From assembly GCA_000701945.1 (NCBI GenBank), contig KL370841.1, positions 89,150 through 153,149 of the forward strand: 64,000 bases of DNA, given 5' to 3'. Below, piece by piece: positions 58,756 to 64,000 of the stretch. The stretch's first letter is position 1. Each line of letters opens with the position of its first letter. Made by a program: the position numbers and the translations under genes. The DNA comes from Anaerotruncus sp. MC2020 (GTDB taxonomy: Bacteria > Bacillota > Clostridia > Oscillospirales > Ruminococcaceae). A model generated the notes under the pieces. The model was given only the letters and a program-made list of their open reading frames with translations, had not been told where the DNA came from and made no database searches.

Positions 58756-59487
58756 ATGAATCTTGACGAGTTATTGAAAGCTGCTATAAAGGACCCGTCA
58801 AAGCGCTCGCTCTTCCTTCAGACACTCATAAAGAGCGACGTGTACGTAATCTGCAAGAACCCCGTCAAGGAGGACAGAAGCAGAGAGGAGGGCGGCATCC
58901 AGCTCGAGCTCATCACCACACAGAACCCCCACGGAGATATCTTTATCCCCTTCTTTACGAGCTATCGCTCGCTCCAGCAGTTCGCGAAGAGATACGTTGA
59001 CTGCTACAAGATAAACTGCCTCCGCCTCTTCGACCTCATACAGTCGGTATCGGCGGTGCTCAACCCCAACTCCTACGGCAAGGAGTTCTCGTCGCAGGAG
59101 ATAAAGAGCATTCTCATGATAGCCCGAAACCTCAAGATAAAGGCTATCTCCTACAACGAGGCGGACACCATAAGCTACCGCCCGTGCGAGCACTCCGTCG
59201 GTCATATCACAAAGGCGGCTTCAAAGTTCCTGTCGAAGCAGCCCAACGTCGACCGCGCCTTCATCATGGAGATGATAAAGGGCTGCGAGCGTCCGCAGAT
59301 ACTCATAGTCCTCGATATGATGGGAAGTACGAGAAAGCTGTTCGTGCCGCTCTCGAAGTACCTCTCCAAGACCGTAAAGGCGAACGAGCACCTCTGCTTC
59401 ATCAGCTATGAGCAGGATATGGGCAAGAAGGCGGCTAAGACGGTAGAGCCGTTCTATGTCCGCAAGAAGCGCTATTTCGAGAGATAA
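58756..59487 (+). CDS. SseB-like protein inserted in the ruv cluster
   Basis: 243 residues. Residues 1-120 (DVYVICKNPVKED, DIFIPFFTSYRSLQQFA) match the N-terminal SseB domain; a second domain (about 150-243) with RAFIMEMIKGC resembles the C-terminal SseB domain. SseB of E. coli is linked to serine sensitivity, but its biochemical role is unknown. Here it lies between ruvA and ruvB, with gaps of 36 and 38 bases, which suggests co-transcription. Confidence 0.8.
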   Translation: MNLDELLKAAIKDPSKRSLFLQTLIKSDVYVICKNPVKEDRSREEGGIQLELITTQNPHGDIFIPFFTSYRSLQQFAKRYVDCYKINCLRLFDLIQSVSAVLNPNSYGKEFSSQEIKSILMIARNLKIKAISYNEADTISYRPCEHSVGHITKAASKFLSKQPNVDRAFIMEMIKGCERPQILIVLDMMGSTRKLFVPLSKYLSKTVKANEHLCFISYEQDMGKKAAKTVEPFYVRKKRYFER

Positions 59488-59525
59488 TCCGTCAGCAGAA
59501 TGAACATTGAAAGGAGGCGGGGAAT

Positions 59526-60587
59526 TTGATAGAAACTGAAGAGCTTGAATTCGCCCCGAGAGTCATTTCTCCCGAGGTGACGCAGGACGACGGCGACATC
59601 GAGATATCTCTCCGCCCGCAGAACCTGCATGAATATATCGGTCAGGACAAGGTCAAGGAAAAGATAGCTATCTACATCGAAGCCGCCAAAAAACGCGGCG
59701 AGCCCCTCGACCACGTCCTGCTGTACGGACCTCCCGGTCTCGGAAAGACCACGCTCTCGTCCATTATCGCACACGAGCTCGGGGTCAACCTCCGCGTGAC
59801 CACAGGTCCCGCTATCGAGAAGCCGGGCGACCTCGTCTCGCTCCTCACAAGCCTCAACGACAACGACGTACTCTTCATCGACGAGATTCACCGCCTTTCG
59901 CGCGCCGTCGAGGAGATACTCTACCCCGCCCTCGAGGACAGGGTCATAGACATCATCATCGGCAAGGGTCCGTCCGCGCGCTCGATACGCATGGACCTCA
60001 AGCCGTTCACGCTTATAGGTGCGACCACGAGGGCAGGTCAGCTCTCCGCGCCGCTCCGCGACCGCTTCGGCGTCATCGAGCGCCTCGAGCTCTACCCGAC
60101 GGAACAGCTCACCGATATCGTCCGCAGGAGCGCGATGATACTCTGCATTCCCTGCGATACCGACGGAGCCGCCGAAATCGCGGGCAGAGCACGCGGTACG
60201 CCCCGTATCGCGAACCGTCTGCTCAAACGTGTGCGCGACTTCGCGGACGTAATGGGCAACGGTCAGATAACCAAGGAGATAGCCTCGATAGCGCTCAGCC
60301 GCCTCGAGATAGACAACCTCGGACTCGACAGCCTCGACAGGCGTATGCTCTCAATGATAATCAAGGGCTACGGCGGCGGTCCCGTCGGACTCGAAACTCT
60401 CGCCTCCGCGATAGGCGAGGAATCGGTCACGCTCGAGGACATCTGCGAGCCTTTCCTTATGCAGCTCGGCTTCCTCGGCAGGACTCCGCGCGGACGCGTC
60501 GCTACACGCCTCGCATATGAGCACCTCGGTATAGTCCCGCCCGAGCAGAATGCTTCGGGCTCCGACGACGGTCAGCTCTCGTTCTGA
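59526..60587 (+). CDS. ruvB: Holliday junction helicase motor RuvB
   Basis: 353 residues. AAA+ ATPase with Walker [10 protein letters not shown], Walker [11 protein letters not shown], sensor IGATTRAG, and the C-terminal winged helix ([19 protein letters not shown]). TTG at 59526 is the start, with AAAGGAGG 7 bases upstream. Confidence 0.98.
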   Translation: MIETEELEFAPRVISPEVTQDDGDIEISLRPQNLHEYIGQDKVKEKIAIYIEAAKKRGEPLDHVLLYGPPGLGKTTLSSIIAHELGVNLRVTTGPAIEKPGDLVSLLTSLNDNDVLFIDEIHRLSRAVEEILYPALEDRVIDIIIGKGPSARSIRMDLKPFTLIGATTRAGQLSAPLRDRFGVIERLELYPTEQLTDIVRRSAMILCIPCDTDGAAEIAGRARGTPRIANRLLKRVRDFADVMGNGQITKEIASIALSRLEIDNLGLDSLDRRMLSMIIKGYGGGPVGLETLASAIGEESVTLEDICEPFLMQLGFLGRTPRGRVATRLAYEHLGIVPPEQNASGSDDGQLSF

Positions 60588-60599
60588 CCGAATAATGCT

Positions 60600-61124
60600 A
60601 TGAAGATACAGACTACACGCAAAGCCAATTACGACCACAACCTCGCGTGCAAGCTCGGCGACCGCATGATAAACGGGCAGGGTATGGGCGACGTTTCAAA
60701 GCTGAAATACGGGCTCTGCCATATGAGCTTCAACGGCTGCGAGGTCATATCCGTGTACAATGCCCTGCGCTACGTCGGGAAGCCGCAGCCCTTGCAGGAG
60801 GTCGCGTACTTCCTCGAGAAGTACCGTATGCTGCTCGGCTTTTTCGGCTGCAATATGTTCCGTCTCGGAAATGCGCTGGAGAAATTCGGCGCCGAGTACG
60901 AGCGTATCAGCGAGGTAGGCGATACGCCTGCCTTTATTATCTCATTCTGGACAGGCAGACCCTTTCTGTCCTCCGCGCATACGGTGTTCTGCGTGCGCGA
61001 GGGAAAGCGGATAAAGGTCTATAACAGGTACAATAACTGCGATACCGTGCGCTATGTGGACTCTCCCGAGAAGATATACGGGAAGCATAAGCCGCTCGTG
61101 ATATACGCGATAAAGAAAAAATAA
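60600..61124 (+). CDS. Small papain-like cysteine peptidase candidate
   Basis: 174 residues. Not firmly recognised. NGCEVISVYNALRYVGKPQ places a Cys at the start of a helix, SSAHTVFCV offers a His and VYNRYNN an Asn, the order Cys-His-Asn seen in C39-like and related papain-fold peptidases. No signal peptide or membrane segment. It follows ruvB by 12 bases. It may act on a peptide or be a non-proteolytic relative. Evidence is motif-level only. Confidence 0.7.
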   Translation: MKIQTTRKANYDHNLACKLGDRMINGQGMGDVSKLKYGLCHMSFNGCEVISVYNALRYVGKPQPLQEVAYFLEKYRMLLGFFGCNMFRLGNALEKFGAEYERISEVGDTPAFIISFWTGRPFLSSAHTVFCVREGKRIKVYNRYNNCDTVRYVDSPEKIYGKHKPLVIYAIKKK

Positions 61125-61125
61125 C

Positions 61126-61206
61126 TGTAGGGGCGAGTTCCGCTCGCCTGACATTATAATGAAACATCAACGAAAACCACTTGTAGGGGCTGCCTTTGGC
61201 AGTCCG
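61126..61206. repeat. Two short TGTAGGGG hairpins
   Basis: TGTAGGGGCGAG-TTCC-GCTCGCC (61126-61150) and TGTAGGGGCTGCC-TTT-GGCAGTCC (61182-61206) precede the 82-bp repeat. Confidence 0.65.
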
Positions 61207-61223
61207 ACGTTTTCTGCATATTC

Positions 61224-61305
61224 GCGGGCGCACGGATAAGCAGCACACCAAATCTTTGATTTGGATTGTGATGCTATATGCAGCTTTGCTGTAATGCGCC
61301 CCTAC
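61224..61305. repeat. 82-bp structured repeat, copy 3
   Basis: Same order of hairpins as 2703-2784 and 37613-37694; the covarying pair is A61245/T61269. It lies about 40 bases before the next start codon. Confidence 0.88.
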
Positions 61306-61346
61306 ACAAAGATAATTGGAAATAATCAGGAAATGGGGGAGCAAAA

Positions 61347-62705
61347 ATGGGAAGAATGTTCGGACGTGACGGTATGCGCGGCATCGCCGTCACCGAGCTC
61401 ACCTGCGAGCTCGCATTGCAGATAGGACGCGCCGCAGCTGTCGTCCTCGCGGCTCACAATACCGAAAAGACGAAAATACTCATCGGCATGGACACGCGGA
61501 GCTCCTCCGATTCCATTGCCGCGGCTCTCTGCGCGGGCATATGCTCTGCGGGAGCCGACGCGGAGCTCATCGGCGAGGTGCCTACTCCCGCGCTCGCGTG
61601 GCTCACGAAGGAGAGCGGCGCGAACGGCGGCATTATGGTGACCGCCTCTCACATCAACGCCGAGTTCAGCGGCATAAAGCTGTTCTCCGCGAGCGGACAC
61701 CGCCTCAGCGACGACCGCGAGGAGGAGATAGAACGCCTTATTCTCGACGCTCCGAGCGAGATAGTGCCCATACCGCGCCGCAACTACGGAAAGCTCACGT
61801 TCTCCGACAAGGCGAACGTGAAATACACAGCCCACATCAAGGACATCACCGACGCCGACCTCAGCGGCTTGAAGGTCGCGATAGACTGCGCGAACGGCTG
61901 TGCCTCGGCGACTGCAAAGGAGATTTTCTCCTCGCTCGGCGCGGAGGTCGTCATCATGGGTGATGCTCCCGACGGAGCTAACATCAACAAGGACTGCGGA
62001 AGCACTCACATCGACGCGCTGATGAGGTTCGTCGGCGAGCAGAAGTGCGGCTGCGGAATCGCCTTCGACGGAGCAGCTGAGCGATGCCTTGCCGTCGATG
62101 AGAACGGCGCTATCGTGGACGGCGATATGATAGTAGCGATATGTGCCAAGGACATGAAGGAGCGCGGAAAGCTCAGCAATAACTCGATAATCTTCACGCA
62201 GGCGAACAACCTCGGACTGCTTCAGTTCGCGCGCACGAACGGGATAGGCACGTCTGCCTCCTCGGCGGGCGAGCGCAGCATGATAAGGCGTATGCTCGAG
62301 TGCGGATACAGCCTCGCGGGCGACCCCGCGGGACATATCCTCTTCCCCGATTTAGCGCCGTCTGCGGACGGTCAGCTCACGGGGATAATGCTCCTCGACG
62401 CGCTGAAACGCTCGGGGAAGAAGCTCAGCGAGCTCGCCGCCGTAATTGAGAAGTGCCCGCAGGTAATGCTCAACGTGCCCATTGACAAGCGCTGCCGCGA
62501 GGTGTGGAAAAACGACCGCGCCGTCACTGGCATCATCGACGAGTTCGAGCAGATACTCGGCGAGGAGGGCAGAGTCGTCGTCCGCGAGGTCGGCGCAGAG
62601 CCCGTGATACGCATTATGATAGAGGGCAGGGACTTCACCACGATAAACACTATGGCGCTGCAAATTGCCGATACCATCAAGGACCGGCTTACCCTGCAGC
62701 ATTAA
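61347..62705 (+). CDS. GlmM-like phosphohexomutase with altered active-site motifs
   Basis: 452 residues with the four-domain layout and length of phosphoglucosamine mutase, but all four hallmark motifs deviate. The phosphoserine loop reads TASHINAEFSGIKLF (family TASHNP..NGIK). The metal loop is FDGAAERC (family DGDADR), losing one Asp and replacing another with Glu. The sugar loop is GDPAGH (family GEQSGH), and the phosphate loop REVGAEPVIR (family RxSGTEP). It may be a weakly active or repurposed paralog. A canonical glmM is expected elsewhere. GGGGGAG precedes the ATG. Confidence 0.85.
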   Translation: MGRMFGRDGMRGIAVTELTCELALQIGRAAAVVLAAHNTEKTKILIGMDTRSSSDSIAAALCAGICSAGADAELIGEVPTPALAWLTKESGANGGIMVTASHINAEFSGIKLFSASGHRLSDDREEEIERLILDAPSEIVPIPRRNYGKLTFSDKANVKYTAHIKDITDADLSGLKVAIDCANGCASATAKEIFSSLGAEVVIMGDAPDGANINKDCGSTHIDALMRFVGEQKCGCGIAFDGAAERCLAVDENGAIVDGDMIVAICAKDMKERGKLSNNSIIFTQANNLGLLQFARTNGIGTSASSAGERSMIRRMLECGYSLAGDPAGHILFPDLAPSADGQLTGIMLLDALKRSGKKLSELAAVIEKCPQVMLNVPIDKRCREVWKNDRAVTGIIDEFEQILGEEGRVVVREVGAEPVIRIMIEGRDFTTINTMALQIADTIKDRLTLQH

Positions 62706-62717
62706 GGAGTACATGAT

Positions 62718-63584
62718 TTGAGGACTGCAAGCAACTGGAAGGACTACGTTATACTCGATACATCGGACGGCGAAAAGCTCGAAAAATGGGGGAAGGTGTC
62801 GCTCGTGCGACCCGACCCGCAGATAATATGGAAGACCGACAAGGCTGACCCGCTATGGCGCGGCGCGGACGGTCACTACCACCGCTCCAACAAGGGCGGC
62901 GGCGAGTGGGAGTTCCGCAAGAGACTGCCCGAGAGCTGGAAGATAAGCTACGGGGCGCTGACGTTCAATATCCGTCCCACGGGCTTCAAGCATACGGGAC
63001 TCTTCCCCGAGCAAGCCGTCAACTGGGACTTTATGGCTGAAAAAATACGCGGCGCAGGACGTGAGATAAACGTCCTGAACCTTTTTGCCTACACGGGCGG
63101 CGCGACCCTCGCGTGTGCGGAGGCGGGCGCTAATGTCTGTCACGTCGATGCCTCGAAGGGAATGGTGCAGTGGGCGCGCGACAACGCCGCTGCATCGGGG
63201 CTCGCGGACAAGCCCATACGCTGGATTGTGGATGACTGCGAGAAGTTCATCGCGCGTGAGATCCGCCGCGGGCGCAAGTACGACGCCGTTATAATGGACC
63301 CGCCGAGCTACGGGCGCGGTCCCGGCGGCGAGGTGTGGAAGCTCGAGGACTGCGTGTACGACCTCGTGAAGCTGTGCTCGGGCGTGCTCTCGGACGAGCC
63401 GCTATTTTTCCTGATAAACAGCTATACAACGGGACTTTCGCCGTCGGTAATGGGCTATATTCTCGGAAGCGTGCTCACTGAAAAGTTCGGCGGCGAGGTC
63501 AGCTTCGACGAGATAGGACTGCCCGTGCAGTCCACGGGTATGACCCTGCCCTGCGGCTCGACCGCGATATGGCAGGCAGACTAA
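62718..63584 (+). CDS. RlmI-like class I SAM methyltransferase
   Basis: 288 residues. NVLNLFAYTGGATLACAEAGA binds SAM, VDASKGMVQWARDN follows, and VIMDPPSYGRGP carries the DPPS motif of nucleic-acid cytosine or guanine methyltransferases. Likely an rRNA-modifying enzyme. TTG at 62718 is the start, with AAGGAG 8 bases upstream; the nearby ATG is out of frame. It follows the GlmM-like gene by 12 bases. Confidence 0.9.
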   Translation: MRTASNWKDYVILDTSDGEKLEKWGKVSLVRPDPQIIWKTDKADPLWRGADGHYHRSNKGGGEWEFRKRLPESWKISYGALTFNIRPTGFKHTGLFPEQAVNWDFMAEKIRGAGREINVLNLFAYTGGATLACAEAGANVCHVDASKGMVQWARDNAAASGLADKPIRWIVDDCEKFIAREIRRGRKYDAVIMDPPSYGRGPGGEVWKLEDCVYDLVKLCSGVLSDEPLFFLINSYTTGLSPSVMGYILGSVLTEKFGGEVSFDEIGLPVQSTGMTLPCGSTAIWQAD

Positions 63585-63627
63585 GGACAGATTTTACGGA
63601 GTATCAACAATAAAAGGAATAATAATT

Positions 63628-63831
63628 ATGGCAAAAGGTGAAAGATTCATAAAGGTGTATTCACAGGGAACGTTTTCGGTTTCACAGATATGGGTGGACA
63701 AAGAAACAGGTGTAAACTATTTCTATCATGAGGACGGTTATTCGGGCGGACTGACTCCGCTTCTCGACAAAGAGGGAAAGCCTGTAATATCAGATCCTGA
63801 GGAGATAGAAAAAATAAGAAATAAGGACTGA
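63628..63831 (+). CDS. DUF6440-type small protein
   Basis: 67 residues. The pattern ERFIKVYSQGTFSVSQIWVDKETGVNYFY..GYSGGLTPLLD matches small Firmicute proteins of the DUF6440 kind (recognised by eye). No membrane segment. Function unknown. It lies between the methyltransferase and the ECF ATPase, the latter starting 1 base after its stop codon. Confidence 0.8.
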   Translation: MAKGERFIKVYSQGTFSVSQIWVDKETGVNYFYHEDGYSGGLTPLLDKEGKPVISDPEEIEKIRNKD

Positions 63832-63832
63832 T

Positions 63833-64000
63833 ATGGAAAACATAATCGAAATAAGCGGTCTGCACTTCAGCTACCCCGCGGACGACGGCAAGGAAGCCGC
63901 GGAAGTGCTGAAGGGTATCGACCTCACTATAAAAGAAGGCGAATTCGTCGCCGTGCTCGGACACAACGGCTCGGGCAAGTCCACTCTCGCCAAGCATATC
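63833..64000 (+). CDS. ecfA1: ECF-type transporter ATPase, partial
   Basis: The first 56 residues run to the window edge. EISGLHFSYPADDGKEAAEVLKG and Walker A GHNGSGKST fit EcfA1, the energy-coupling ATPase shared by vitamin and metal importers. The paired EcfA2 and EcfT should follow outside the window. Confidence 0.85.
   Translation, partial: MENIIEISGLHFSYPADDGKEAAEVLKGIDLTIKEGEFVAVLGHNGSGKSTLAKHI

Overview
The window looks like a chromosomal segment of a Ruminococcus-like gut or rumen Firmicute (Oscillospirales). Supporting signs are Gram-positive gene neighbourhoods (ylxM-ffh, rpsP-khpA), strong AGGAG ribosome sites with occasional TTG/GTG starts, consensus sigma-A promoters, a BspA-type leucine-rich-repeat protein ending in a type I dockerin, and 2-oxoacid:ferredoxin oxidoreductase metabolism. 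A perfect parS sequence at 39431-39446 suggests an origin-proximal position. No tRNA, rRNA, CRISPR array, phage or transposase gene was seen.

Layout. 0-7.5 kb: ppk1 with a histone-like tail (minus), ylxM-ffh, rpsP-khpA, a LysR regulator and a Nudix hydrolase. 7.8-20 kb: cell-surface functions, namely a YfhO-type membrane protein, the LRR/dockerin protein and a polysaccharide locus (DUF4214-like protein, two-domain glycosyltransferase, Wzm/Wzt-like exporter). 20-27 kb (minus): aminotransferase, PaaK-type aryl-CoA ligase, a four-subunit 2-oxoacid:ferredoxin oxidoreductase and a second LysR regulator. Together these could interconvert aryl or branched acids and amino acids. 27.5-34.5 kb (minus): cysK-like, metB/mccB-like and methyltransferase genes behind a Cys/Met-rich leader peptide with an attenuator, then a NitT/TauT-type ABC transporter. 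34.6-44 kb: aspartokinase, two paralogous lipoproteins, feoB and two more lipoproteins. 44-53.5 kb: a heterodimeric ABC exporter, citrate synthase, a DUF805 protein, an aldose-epimerase-like protein, a two-component system and a GNAT acetyltransferase. 53.7-64 kb: metH-pheA, ruvC-ruvA-sseB-ruvB, a small papain-like candidate, a GlmM-like protein with altered motifs, an RNA methyltransferase, a DUF6440 protein and the start of an EcfA-type ATPase.

The least ordinary content lies between and in front of genes. (1) Three promoters (the aryl-CoA ligase, oxidoreductase and ABC transporter operons) share TTGGAC-N18-(-10) and a TTATAGG(G)-type site exactly 59 bp from the -10. A related site precedes the sulfur operon. 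This is a candidate LysR regulon. (2) The sulfur operon begins with a 30-residue peptide holding 6 Cys and 5 Met, followed by a terminator hairpin. (3) A promoter-hairpin-promoter cassette with an exact 94-bp period occurs at two loci, with a partial third at the left edge. (4) Several families of structured intergenic repeats are present, some with paired base changes that preserve stems. All functional statements are read from sequence only, with no database search.
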